From Ridgeia piscesae (lineage: Eukaryota; Annelida; Polychaeta; Sabellida; Siboglinidae): DNA of 64,000 nucleotides. Numbering within the stretch: the stretch's first letter is position 1; the number at the start of each line of letters is the position of its first letter. The stretch covers positions 121,001 to 185,000 of the forward strand of contig JAODUO010000857.1 in the NCBI GenBank assembly GCA_025642075.2, given 5' to 3'. The notes under the pieces are model-generated. The model was not told the DNA's origin and did not search any database. It saw nothing but the letters and a program-made list of their open reading frames with translations. A program made the translations under genes and the position numbers. Of this stretch, positions 14,311 to 51,597 are shown one piece after another.

Positions 14311-17300
14311 TGTTTGTAATTAGACATGATGAACAACACATTTAATACGTGCTTCAGATATCAGATTCATGAGTTCAACTCAACAACATGGTAAAATCCA
14401 TCCTGGTGATTTCCACCTGTGCAACTGGTGATTAAGCCACACTCAGACAGGACTGATCAATGGCATGTTGTGTCCTGGACTTGTCTTGTTATTATTAACA
14501 GTGGATCTACTTAATCAAGACCATTCTCCCCAGATGATGCGCTCGCTTATTAATATTCAGTGGTTGCAGATGTAGCGATTCCGTGCCAATTCCTCTCAAA
14601 CTTTCAAAGGTCAAACTTGTTCAGTTTGGATAATTCAAATATTGGCACCATACTGCATTTTTTGATGTTTATTAAATTACTCTCTTTGCCTGTGAAGTGT
14701 GTATAGCACCAAAAGTGTTCAGACATAATATTTTGTTCATGTAAAAACGGTATAAACTGTTATCTCAGTCACGACATTTAAATTAAAGTTAATGTGTTAT
14801 AATACATGTATGCAAGACATAAAAGTGGTTATCTCCATGTTCACCATGCTCCGTAGCTGTAGCCCGTAATACATATAATCAAAATCATCAATTTATCTCA
14901 GATATTTATAAGCTAATAAATAATACTTACCATCAGATAATTCCATAAACAAACCTCGTCTGCAATTTTGAGATGCTTAGGACTTTCAATAATTGTCTCC
15001 CTAAATGTCTCCCATGTTGAGATCATCCAACCTCCAAACAGCTTTCCAAAAGTGGGGCACATCCCATTTTAACTTTACCTTTCCCCTCTAAACAAAACCA
15101 AAGGGTGATAAATGATCTCATCTCTCTTCTACACCCATACCCCTGTCTGCACCTCTACATACAATGACACAATGTCCCCTCAGGTCACCAAGACTTGACA
15201 GGTGTCCTCATGTTGACCAGACCTGTAGTGACACAGACAGATGACCAGGAGCGGACAGACAGGACTAGTGGACACTTGCGTCTGTCTGACTAATGATGAC
15301 ACACTGTTAACTGACTGGCCACCCTGTGAGCAGGAGGCAGGGGTGACAGGTTTATAGCCCACTGCTTCAGGGTCCCCCTGCTGCAGCTGAGTAGAGTGAC
15401 AGGTGTGTCACAACACCACTGTCATGTGGGTGCATTCCACCACATGCTATCATTCTACAGAATGTTATGAACTGTTTATGACCATTTTATCTGCCATAAT
15501 ATATTATATCTAGCTACTCTAATTTATTTATATATTCTCTAGAATTTGGTGCTATTTAAAGATATCTTATGGATGTTGATCCTGGATATATAATTAGAAG
15601 AGCTCTACATTAAAGACTTTACAAAATTACAGTCCTGATAATGAATTGTTAATATTTCTTGAAGTTACACCGACAAAATAAGATATATTCTTAATTGTTA
15701 TCAGTTTAGTATTTGGAGTTACACAAAAATGTAACAACATACCATGTTACTAAATTACTAAATTATTTATTTAATAACACAATGACAGCAACAAGCAAGT
15801 CAAAGTACATAAACCATGTAAACCTAACTATCGTGTTTCACCTTTCATCAAACTTTCAATCAACCCCCACACAAAGTACAAAAATAGGCCAAAACATCCA
15901 ATAATGGGGAACAAGTGACACTGTATTTGTACAATTGTCTTTATCCCAAATAGTATGAATCTGCCAAAACAACTTAATTTCAATTCCAATGTTGAGAAAA
16001 TGTTGCCACAAAATATTCTAAATATCCCAAGCTGCCACCAACAGGAATCACGCATCAACAGGATTTTCCTTTCATCGCCAAAGGCAATTGTACTGAGCAG
16101 CAATTCCTACTAATCCTTCTGTCAAATCCCTTTATCCCTTTGGGATCCCCTGAGAGCATTGCCAAGCTTCCCATGAATCAGGCTGCCATCAATCAATTTC
16201 TGAAGACAACTATCATCTGCCATGCTCAAATTACACAGTCTGCAGTTGCTTTTACGAGCAGCGGGTTGTCCAATTATTGGTCAGATACAACATCATTACA
16301 GTATTAAAGTAATACAATTATTAAAGCAAAATTATAAAAAGGCACATCTTACAATTATCATTATTCAAACTATAAATAATTAAGTATATTTCACTAGTTT
16401 TAATTCAGAATAGTGCTTGAAATAATGTCGCAAATGTCCCCTATCATGACATACGAAACCTGGATGCCTAAAGGCCAGCGATATGATGGGGGAGCATTGA
16501 TCCCATCCATCTTCATTAATCCTGTGTGTTAATCTCTCCAGGCACTGAGAAGCATTATCCAAATGAGGTTATCTCTAAATGACAGTCTCCTTGCCCATCT
16601 AAAACTAACGAGCTGTGTGTAATTAGTAGCTGTTAATTGATGGATGCATATGCTACTCTGCTTCAAGTGCACTGGAACTGGCAACTTAGCAATTGACAAA
16701 GAATATCAAAGAGTGAAGTCTCAATGTATCATAGTACTAAAAAATGTAAAATTCTTAAAACCAAATGCATGGCTAATAACACGATGTCCAGCTTTTTGTG
16801 TACCCAGATCTGTAGTGCCGTAAAGTGACACAGCCACTCCACTGGCCGTCTAGAGTGACATCTCCAAGCTGGAGATTTATTGTCTCCTGGCTTCTGCTGT
16901 CTAAACAGATAATGCTCCAAGGCTTATCTGGATGGCTGCAGAAGCATGTTGTGGATTATACTGACAGCACATCTAGGGGTAGGTGTCACGACTGACTGTG
17001 TGGAGGGGAATGGAATATGTTGGAGCTAGAGCGTGTTGGAATATTTGTAAAACAAAATGATTAAATAATAATTGCAGGGTTTCTCGCAATTCTGTTTTAA
17101 TAGGAAATCAATGACCACCAAATTTCTCTTTGCAGTTAGCATGCATATAATTTATGGTCACACATACACACATAAATCCACCTTTTATTTATAAATTGTA
17201 CAGCTATTATAGGTTTTTCCAATTTATTCTACTTGGTTGATAGAAATTCATTTTCTTTCGGAACATCTTGTTTCTGCATTTTTCGATCCAAAGACGTGAT

Positions 17301-17376
17301 ATTTTTCATAATAAATATAAACTGCAACACAGGTGCTACCCGGCTATGTTCTATAAAATAAGATGTTATATCTCAC
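14311..17376. other. Probable intron of the THSD1-like gene, with possible enhancers
   Basis: This follows the donor at 17376. 15190-15410 has three exact TGACAGGT sites (15196, 15344, 15397), the half-site used by MEIS/TGIF homeodomain proteins. 16080-16660 is a complex block with the palindrome CCAATTATTGG, TTAATTGATGGAT and GATA-type sites. No TSP1 exon found. Confidence 0.3.
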
Positions 17377-34751
<17,375 letters not shown>

Positions 34752-34819
34752 GTTTTGAGTCGACTAAACAGTGTATCCAAATAGTCTTCGTTTTCTTTCT
34801 ACAATCTACACACATGTAA

Positions 34820-34982
34820 ACATTGCTGGAACCGCATCTGTGGACATAACGTGTGTGGTGGTCTCCTGATGTCAACTGAAGCGGACCCAGACAACGTTGT
34901 ATCACGCCATCGAAACCATCAACACAACAGCCATCTCTCCGTCGAATACACAAGAGTGTCTAGATGTCCGATGTCAGAACTC
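34820..34982. repeat. Copy 2 of a 165-bp diverged direct repeat
   Basis: Lies 69 bases upstream of the THSD1-like start codon, so it falls in the likely 5' untranslated or promoter region. Its partner is 0.9 kb away inside intron 1. Confidence 0.65.
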
Positions 34983-36989
34983 CGTCTGAACTGTCGAATG
35001 CACAATCACACGCGTGTCGCCACACGCCGTACAAACTGACCAGCGGGATGCTTTCGCGTGACTGCACTGCGGCCACACTCTCGCTGGACGCTGGTCAACG
35101 GCAGGTCCGGTCAGACAATGGATGGCTGAGATGTCAGCGCGCGCTGTCGAGATCGCTTGCTGGCTGGTCGGCCGGCCAATCAATGACGGGAATATCGAGG
35201 CGGTGTTGTCAGGTAGACGATGCGGGGAGATCGACCGGGCTACGCAGGTGCTGCTCGAGCGCGGAGATGACCTCGCCCAAAGTCCCTGGATGCACGCGTA
35301 GAACGGAACACGGAAATATCAGCGCCGTGACATTTGGACGGCGTAAGTTCGCGCGTCTTCCGAGCCATGGATGAATGTCTCCGTTGTGACAAATCTTTGC
35401 CAGGCCGCATATGTCGTCTACATGTGACGGATGGCTACAATGCAACGCTGTCAGACCCTGGCGTAATCCGCAACAGCCTGACAAAGAATGCACTTACTAC
35501 TGGCAAAGTTACTCAAGGCATGCTTGTGTTCCCTCCTCGTGGAGCGTAAACAAGTTCTACTCAACATAAGTCTGCATTTTCAGCTCATGTGCACACGTAT
35601 CTGTTTAATGTTTCACGCATACTGTACAGGTAGGCAGTGCAAAATGGCAATCATTCAAACACGGTCGTCATCGCCGACAAACCCCGTCCCACGACAAGGC
35701 TGCTGTAGACTAGTGAGTGAATGGCGGGTAACGCGACGACCGAACGGCCGCTCATAAAGCATGAAACTCTCATTAAGTTCGCTAATCGACCGTCACAGAC
35801 GGGGCGCGAACAAATAAACAAACAGTGACCGAGGGCCGGGTCGCTTGTGTGTTTACGTAGAGCCTCCACTTGCTCGACAGTTCGAATAAACGAAACTCCT
35901 CGCGTATGCCCGTTGAGTCTACGCAGCTGTCACTCACGCAGAGCTCGCGTGGTCGCGTACAGTCAGCTTACCTCCGACGTAGAGTAGTACGATCCACACG
36001 CGCACTTCGTAGTTTAAACGTAGTTTAAACGATCCACGCAGGCTTTTCGTTGTTGACAAGAATCCGCTAACAATGATGCCGTTTCTTCACCATGATATCG
36101 TCGACAATCTACGACGTCGCACAACAGTTTTCAAACTTCCTACTCACGGCTACACGGGCCGGAAGTAGCCGCTGGAGTACCGAGGCCTGTATTATGTCAC
36201 ACGCGTGTTGCGAATGAATATGCGACCGACTACTCGTAGTTGTGGGGGTCACTTCATTCCTCGACGGCACAGCCGTGCAGTGCAGTTCAGCGCAACACCG
36301 CGACCTGATTGCGCCGTCGCGCTGAGGTGTCTTCAAAACTAGTCTGTCTCTGTGAGTTGCCAAAAGTCGACGGTTACAGCGATCGCCGCGAGCGAATGGA
36401 AGCAGTATCGCCTGCAGAGACAAAGCCGCTACAATCCACGCGCCGCCAACGGTGGCAACTCGACCGGCTAGCACGGCAGAATGACTTGACGGTCTGTCGC
36501 CGGACAAAAGGCGACGGTGTCAGATGGTATCATGACGTCTCCCAGCCATAATGGCAACAGGCAGATGCAGATTTTGCAGCGCGTAGCAAAACTGACGGGC
36601 GCACAAATACACGAGTGGGTTTTGCCTCTGACACGTTGAATGCTCAGCACACCGCGGTGGTTGGGCGAGGGTACGGGGCACACGCCGACCGGCTGACAAG
36701 CGGCCTGACCTGAGCTCAGCAGGGGGCAGCGACGGGTGAGGAGGGCGGATGAGTGTCATCATTATTCTTGCGTGTACGCTACATTCAATGGTGTTATTTG
36801 AGTCACGCCGCCCTGGCGCCCCATCCCGCACGTTGTCACTCACGCAGAACCGCCAGAACAGTTGTGTTCAGCCACGCGGAACGGGATGCGTTGTGCCATG
36901 CTGGGGACACGGAAAATCATCGCAGATGTGAAAACAGCACACGACCGTCCCATAGAACATGAATGAAGACGCGTTATTGCGATATCACA
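34983..36989. other. CpG-rich DNA upstream of the THSD1-like gene
   Basis: Dense in CpG, so a candidate promoter region on the minus strand; no TATA box or start site is distinct. A short GTAGTTTAAAC doublet occurs near 36009-36031. Confidence 0.3.
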
Positions 36990-37322
36990 ACACCAATCAC
37001 CAATATTAAGCACTACCAATCACCAATATTAATCGCTACCAATCACCAACATTAAGCACTACCAATCACCAATATTAAGCACTACCAATCACCAATATTA
37101 ATCGCTACCAATCACCAACATTAAGCACTACCAATCACCAATATTAAGCACTATAACTCACCAATATTAAGCACTATAACTCACCAATATTAAACACTAC
37201 CAATCGCCAATATTAAGCACTACCAATCACCAATATTAAGCACTACCAATCACCAATATTAAGCACTACCAATCACGAATATTAAACACCACCAATCACC
37301 AATATTAAACACCACCAATCAC
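36990..37322. repeat. 23-bp tandem repeat, about 14 copies
   Basis: The unit contains CCAATCACCAATATTAA; copies start for example at 37014 and 37037. Each unit carries two CCAAT motifs, so the array has over 25. Variants in the linker (AGCAC, ATCGC, AACACC) form runs. Confidence 0.93.
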
Positions 37323-39452
37323 CCCTCCACCCATCCATGATGTAACAAACTAAGCTTAGCTATTAAATTTATACAATTACCGTATATTAATGTTGACCTT
37401 GTTCCCACTAACTAATTACGTCATGCTGTTGCATATTAATACATTGCATGCAGCTAATAATGTTTTCAAAGTAAATCGAATTAATTTCCACAAGCGGCAT
37501 CCTCTGGAAAATGATTCACAAAACCTTTCGTTAAACGAAGATTAAATCATTAAAACTACCCACTTTTGCTTTCAGTTTATATTTGAGAAATCAGTGCCTT
37601 AAGGGAACGAATGAAAATAGACACCGTTGAGTGGTCATACTGGTCATGGGTTCTTCCAGAGTTTGAATAGTAATACTAATACTAAGTTTGAGTGGACGCT
37701 TCTTTCATGATACATCACCATTTATCGTTGTGCTATTCTACCATTGTCAAGACAAAACACGAACCATAAGAAGCTAAGCAATTACTCTGACACACCAACA
37801 TATATGTACATATTACATCTAGTTTACGTGTAACGTACCGTCAGAATACAACACATACAACGAGCATTGCACATTTGGTAGATGTCACGCTGGTGTCATG
37901 TTGTAAATCATCAATATACAATACTACACTATCAGGTAGACAATTATTGTACGCAGTTTTCCGCAGCTGGATTCGCAATCATTTACATGTGTTTTTGGGG
38001 GTCCAGCCGACCCTGCCTCCTCTACATTTAGCAATTTGTAGCATTTACACGGACATTTACAGATGTTTATGAAGTGCGGCCAATTGTGGCCCTTTCGTTA
38101 TCCAAGAGATGACCCTGAACATCGCATGTGCTATCGCTATCGCTATCACTATCACTATCACTATCACTATCACTATCACGAATGGTATCTCTATAGTTGC
38201 AGTGCATCTACTAACAAGTATACTCTTCAGTATAATTACTTTTGTATTCCATTGTTATCTACGCGTAACAAATACAGCGTAAAACATGTACAATTTGCTC
38301 AATTATTTGTTATCATAAAATGATACTGTGTGAGATTTACAAACCTATTCTTAACCTTGCCTGCCCAAACGTGTTTTATCTAGGCCTATATTATATAATT
38401 TGACATTTATATGCTTGTTAAACCGATCTTCCTAGTTATACACTCGCGAACGGATGTCGATTTTTTTTATGAAGACCAAGAGTCCACGGCATCGCGTGAC
38501 GAACATATCCTCATTCCTAAATATCCACTACACACTCTAAACATACAGCATTAGCCACGTAACTGTCAAATTTAACAAATATGCCCAACAATGAAACTAT
38601 TTTACAAGATATTTGGTAAAACATGTTAACGAGATCAATATGTTAGAAAACAAACCCCAATTCCATTGAGAGCCATCAAATTGCATCCATTTGATTAAAA
38701 AATCCCATTGGACCCCTCTACTTGAGGCTCCAGAAAACTCCCTCTGAGAACCATCAACAGCATTTCTAATCCATCCTCTCCAGCCAGGGTTCGTTGCCCT
38801 GCGCTATCGTACTCCTGACTGATTGTCTCCGCAAACCGTGGGAGTGAGCGGAGTCTAATTATAGAATTATAGCAATTGACTTCGCTAGTCGCTACTCCAC
38901 CAGCCGTTGGAACAGCGAAAAGCCTGCTCCAAATTGCATGTAATACGAACAGCATATGGCTGAAATCACCCCCAAAATATATCACATGACTGGAGACCGG
39001 CCACTCCACGTGAGCAATTTCACTGGGTGACGTTAAAGGAGTTTTTCACAGGGAAGAGCCAGGGGCAGTTTATCACTCCTTGGTAAAATCACGGACTTAT
39101 ACGACTTGTATTTCGTTGCGACATTCCGTGGCGCCATCTATTGATTGTACCAAATTAGTTCTGCCCTCTACCGGCTATTAACTTTACTACTTGTCGCTTG
39201 GTTAGTGCCAGTCTACACTCGTAGTTTGGGTTTGAGTTCAACTAGTCTGTCATGAAGTGAAGACTAACATAGGGTCACAATTTCTGGATTAGTTTGGACT
39301 TGGGGTCAGGGTTAAAGTTTATACTTTATTGTCTAATCAAATGTTTGGAGACGCATGACTACTGTTTTAAATCGTGTCTGTGGATTAAAAGTTTGCCAAT
39401 TTGCTTAGATATGACGGTCAGATGAGACACTCCTGATAGCTAGTTATAGTAG
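37323..39452. other. Intergenic, mostly featureless
   Basis: Contains a (CTATCR)n hexamer run at 38129-38179. 37380-37530 has POU- and homeobox-like sites (TGCATATTAAT) and ATTACGTCAT. 38690-39030 is a complex stretch of unknown kind, perhaps an old transposon. Confidence 0.3.
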
Positions 39453-39527
39453 TCCCCCTCTTATACGGCCAATCCTTTAGCAAACCTCAAGTGGCCGTAT
39501 AAGGCGGGTGTCCTCTGATGAGGGGGA
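39453..39527. repeat. Nested foldback element
   Basis: Outer inverted repeat TCCCCCTC / GAGGGGGA (39453-39460, 39520-39527) and inner 12-bp CTTATACGGCCA / TGGCCGTATAAG (39460-39471, 39492-39503). A related half recurs inverted at 39770-39790. This could be a small inverted-repeat transposon; no target duplication is clear. Confidence 0.5.
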
Positions 39528-39790
39528 ATCGTCAACGAATGCCCCCGTTTCATGGCAAACTGATCGATCCCTTACAAGTACGCACATGCGCTTTGTTAAA
39601 ATTCGAAACATCTAACATTGCAATAATACCTGCTAGGTGATATTTTGCCGAGAACGACAAGTGTGTATATTAGGCCTACTTAATTTGTTATTGACTTGTG
39701 AGGTGTAGTTTGTATTAGAAAACGCAAATGCAATGAAAATGTGGCCCCATAATCCGGGTAGCCGTTGGCGAGGGGGGCGTATAAGAGGGA

Positions 39791-41538
39791 GGAGAACACA
39801 ATTAGTAAGAGAATCGGACTGAAAAATTGTGCAAACATAGAAATTAGACAATATTTTCCAGAAAAACGTTTCGCGTGGCCTGTCCTCGGTGTGTAATTCG
39901 GCCTGTAAATTAAAAACCCACAGTAATGTTTTTGTAATTTCTTCAAAGTAATATTTTCAGTACACTTTGGTCCAGCTAGGCTAAAAGAACGGAAAGGACT
40001 TCGGTCAGAACTTGTATAACATCCCACAGGAACAAAAGAAAACTCCACGATATTGCATCACTGGCGGGTCTTCAGTTTCCATGACGACGTAGGCCTATCA
40101 ACATTTCTGTGATTCACCAATCTGACGATTCATGTAAAATAACTGTTAAAAAGAGCACCTATAGACCAAACAATGTGTAAATATATCCGAACAATATTTA
40201 GCTTTTTCATATAAATAGGAAACTGTACACAGGCAGCTAACAACAACATTTGACATATATAGCAGCACCATTCGAAAAATTTATAACACGACATGTGAGT
40301 TACAAGTTTTAAATGTTACGTCGAACGTAATTCGGTCAGCGGTGGCAGAGACAAAGTTGAAAGTCGCTGCGTGGAGAGTATTCAGCGACGTGCTTCGCAA
40401 ACAGCGCGCGTGTTCGTTTCCGGCGGCAGGTACGTCACGCGTGTGACGTCACAGTGACTTACGTGGAAACTCGTTCGTGTAGCGTCGCGCTATTTCGAAC
40501 GTCGCACGTTTCACTGTTTGCGAGTTGGGAGCCTTTCCGGCGCACACGAGCCGTGCGGATACGCGTGCGTTCCGGGAAGAGGTGTAGAGCTCGTATTTAA
40601 TGGCGAGTCTTTGCGCGTCCCAATTTACGCAGGCCAACGACCGTGTCTCCGTAAGTTCAACAAGTCACATCGTAACTTCTCCCGCTTTGCTTACGAATGT
40701 TCTTCGTGTTATCCATCTTCATCTTCATCTTCTTCAATGCAATAATTCACAGCGACTGCTATATATGCGAGAACCATTCTAACTGGGCGTTAGATATTTA
40801 ACTAGACTAATATTAGACCTACAACATGTAATGGCCTTGCGACGACGTCGTAGCGAAGCGAGCCAAAAGACGTCAAAATAAAAATATTGAAGCGATATTT
40901 TCACGTCTTCGGAGTCGGTCACCGACGGAGTAAAGCTCATTGCCAACAAACCGTAACGAACTATTTGATAATTATATAATATCTATATATACACAGCGCC
41001 TTTATTTGATACAGTGACACAAAACGACACATTTCTTGCTGGTGCCAAACCATTGTCAATGTTCGACATTTCACAAGGTGGCCTTTATGTCGGGTTCAAC
41101 GGAGCTGTCACGGGATAACAGTTCCCGCGGCGCGATCTTTACGCGAATTGTGCGCCACTTTTTAGCACAACACGCTTTTACGTTTTTTTACGTTCAGCAA
41201 ATTTTTCGATGGATGTCGTAACGAGTACGAAGTACTTCCGGCTCAGATGCACGCTGACACCGCGGAATGTGACGCCATTGACGGACATTTCAACGGGTCG
41301 AGTCGGTACGGCGTTCGAAGTTGCGTTGTTTTTACAAGACACGGAGCTGGCGATGTTGTCACAGACGGAAGGCGCATGCACCAGTAGGGCGTGAAGCATG
41401 CATGCGATGTTGGTAAACTAGCCGGCCAACTGTACGCGTGCGCGTTTGCGCGTGCCAGGGTCTTATTCAGTACAGTAACGTTGTCTGTAATCTTCTTATC
41501 TTTTTTTACAGTCAACAAGGTCATCTTCTGCCGCCGCA
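39791..41538. other. Intergenic, CpG-rich toward the right
   Basis: Contains an X-box-like GTTTCCATGACGAC (40075-40088) and the CRE cluster at 40432-40458. No coding region supported. Confidence 0.3.
40432..40458. promoter_or_regulatory. CRE palindrome cluster in CpG-rich DNA
   Basis: Contains the full CRE TGACGTCA (40444-40451) and an inverted repeat ACGTCAC-GCGT-GTGACGT. The 13 bases ACGTCACAGTGAC at 40446-40458 recur exactly at 41986-41998. The surrounding 200 bases are dense in CpG. It may be a promoter, but no start codon with convincing coding follows on either strand. Confidence 0.3.
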
Positions 41539-41799
41539 TTAGCAGTCACGTTGACGTTTACAGTGGTCACGAAGGCAGTCGTAACTGTCCTTAGCGTATT
41601 TCACGTTAGATCCAGTTTTCTTCATCATCCAGCGGTAATAGTTTCGCTTGGTCATACATTTGTACTTGCAGCTCAGTTTTGCTGCTGATTTACAACCGAT
41701 TCGAGTCTTGAAAACACCGTTGATCCCACTCACGGCATCTACCTTCTTGTTTCCCATCTTTGACCCCACGAAAAGTCGGTTCTTTATTGTCTGAACCAT
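41539..41799 (-). CDS. Small basic cysteine-containing open frame, divergent from gene A
   Basis: 86 codons, ATG at 41799-41797, stop TAA at 41541-41539. The product is strongly basic (many K and R). It has six cysteines in its second half, three of them clustered at the C-terminus (DCLRDHCKRQRDC). It has no signal peptide, but an upstream exon could supply one because the frame stays open for several codons before the ATG. It starts 246 bases from gene A on the opposite strand, with CRE palindromes between them, as in a shared two-way promoter. No family recognised, and chance cannot be excluded. Confidence 0.25.
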   Translation of the reverse strand: MVQTIKNRLFVGSKMGNKKVDAVSGINGVFKTRIGCKSAAKLSCKYKCMTKRNYYRWMMKKTGSNVKYAKDSYDCLRDHCKRQRDC

Positions 41800-41961
41800 T
41801 GTTGCTGTTGTAGTTACGATTTAACACTGACTTTTTTTAGGTGGCAGATGTTATTGCCAAGTTATGATCTCTGGTGGTATCGAGATCGGAGCCAGTTACA
41901 ACGTTCTGTACTGACCGTGTCTGTGGATGGAATGCCGTTTAAATCGAACGGCAAACCGCCG

Positions 41962-42002
41962 TGACGTTTATTCTCGGTTTTCATTACGTCACAGTGACGT
42001 CG
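41962..42002. promoter_or_regulatory. CRE-type motif cluster upstream of gene A
   Basis: TGACGT (41962), TTACGTCA (41984-41991) and TGACGTCG (41995-42002) lie 43-83 bases before the gene A start. The last two form an inverted repeat, ACGTCAC-A-GTGACGT. CRE sites are bound by CREB/CREM/ATF factors. The position suits a core promoter, possibly shared with the divergent small frame. Confidence 0.4.
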
Positions 42003-42044
42003 TCGCTAACGCGTCCGTATTATACTACCGCTAAAATTACAGAA

Positions 42045-49089
<7,045 letters not shown>

Positions 49090-51597
49090 GGGGCGCCACC
49101 GGTGGCGCGGTTACGCGCTGGGTACTAGGCCCGCCAGGGCGTGCCACTGTCGGCCGGATATGACGCAATTGTCATCTGCGTTTCAGAAGCGTAAATCAGG
49201 CGTGTAAGGTCTTTCCGTAGCGGCAGTAGCGCATTCGAATCTTCGCCGATACTAGCAACTTTCCAAACCCCAACCCGTGACCAATAGGCATATTCTCATA
49301 AAAGTCGGATGAAGTTACTTAGCGTTAGGTCACGTGACTAATGTTATTAATGAATCCCTTGGTTCTGATTGGAGCGTAGGGTTGCTGAAATAGTTTTAAA
49401 AATGTCCCTTCACTTGTTAGATCGTGCTATGCCACAACTGATTTTATCTTTTATACTATTTTTATTCCATGTTATATTAGTTTCGCCCTTTATTTTCGTT
49501 GTTTATGTTAATGTCGATTGCATTATTTTCTGGGGTATCATCGTCGAAAGGCAGGGGCTAATTTTTCCTTTTGTCTTTGGGATAGGTTTCGTCCTGTGAT
49601 GGGCGGCAGACACCGCGTGTTTTAGTTATTCGACAAACAGAAAACTACAAAGTCGCTTCACACCAGCATGGTGCGAGTACAGTGTGCGAGAAAAACAAAT
49701 TCTCCTACACGAATATTGACCTATATCTGACATACACCTATAAAACACTACTAGAGTAGCCATAATTAATTCCACTTAGGCTATGGTTAATATTATACTT
49801 GCCTTCCTGATTTACGCTCTTGAAACGCAGAACACGTGCGAATGAGACCGAGAACCGGCGATCGGGGCGATAATGGGGGATATTTTAGTTGGCGCACTAC
49901 ATGAGCTCGTCATGGGGATGTGACGTCAGGTTTATGAGATTGGTAGGTTAACGTTGAGTTTCGATATTGTTGCTTACAGGAAGGGAACTCGTCAACGGGC
50001 GAAGACGTGTGCCGTACAACAGTGCCGGATTAAGGCGCTAAACGCAAACTCATCTAAATTATAAAACACTGTAGGTCTTTATATGTAGGCCCCTATGTTC
50101 GGGTGTAGTGCCATCAGAGTCACACGTATGGGACATGTTGTAGGCATATTTATGGGGCCACTGAGGCGGTTTACACAGTATAATTGTATATAATTACGGG
50201 CGAGGGAGAGCTGGTGGAATTGGGATGTTGGCTGGGATAATATTATAATTAATGATCCGATAAAACAATAATGTTGGCGTGAAAATAAATCTATGTAGCA
50301 GAAATTTTAATGTAAAACAGTCGGTCGAGGCTTGACACAGTGACAACAATGATCAACTCTTTTTAGGCAAATCATGTCGTTATGTGAGTGTTTTTATTAC
50401 AACAATGATTTCATTAATATTGTCGCGGTAAATATTAATATGCAGCTTAGTGTAATACAGAACAGAACAGAACAGAACAAAACAGTACAGTACAGCATCC
50501 TGGACTAAACCTTGGTTTCGCGTAGTTAAACTAGACGAGGGATAAGTGTGGGAACACCACTGACATTGAACATCGTGATACGCAGGTTTGTTTTTGATAT
50601 CAGGTGATAATTTATTAATCTGTTTACCCGCCGGCCGCCAGGAACTCCCCACAAAAGGTTTGCATAATTTGTTTGGTGTAATCTAATATTTATACCGTGC
50701 GTAAGGCAGGGGGTCTGGGAGAGGGGTTTGGGAGAGGGGGCTGGGTGAGGTGGCTGGGTGGGGGTGTCCTCAAAGTCTTACTACCCTCAAAACCTGAACT
50801 GCGCTAAGAGGAACTGAAGGTTTAATCCGGCACTGTATGTCACACGTTGTATTCGTTCGCGGATAAAGGTTTAATGAGTTTAATACACGACATAGACCCA
50901 TCCAATAAGCGTACACGTATAAAATGACAGCAGGCAACCTGCGAGGCGGCGAGTATATGCCCTGGAAAATTGCGCAGAAAACACAAAAATATCGCATAAT
51001 ACCAAATAATGTTTATATTTGTACATAAAGGAACGATCTCACACAATGTTTCGACGTTTAGAATCGTGTATATATTTAGCTAGGCACATTGTAGTCAGTA
51101 GAATTCAACACACTAAAGCTTGATTTTATCTATAAAAAAATCACAGCATCGGAAAGTACATCGTAAGCAGACGATAAACTACAGAGAAATATTCACACTA
51201 GATGGCAGCACGTTGTTGACCCAGTTTGCACGATCTCGCGTGCCCGGTACCTCAGAACATTTTAGTTATGGTCAGCGCTTGACCGGATCGACATAAAAAA
51301 GTATTACAGAACGTCTAGGGGGTGTTGATTATTAATGATGCATGTACTTATGTGGTTTCAGACGACAACGGAAGAGACGACATTAATTGTTCAAGCTCTA
51401 CAACTTGTTCTATTCGTGATTAGAAGCCGTAGTGGGACTGTGACGTAATTGTTTGGTTATGTCACGGAGTGGCTGATTAAATTGTATCCAATGTTTGAGA
51501 ACGTTACGATTGTTCTGGGTCAATAGCCTTACTGCTAAGTTCGTCGCCCCTGCATTTGTAGTGTGTCCAAAAATAAACTAGATGTATTCCTGTCAGC
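49090..51597. other. Intergenic between gene A and gene B
   Basis: Has GTCACGTGAC at 49330-49339, a pentamer (CAGAA)n run at 50457-50495 and a G-rich stretch at 50709-50765 with several G3-G5 runs. No coding supported. Confidence 0.4.
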
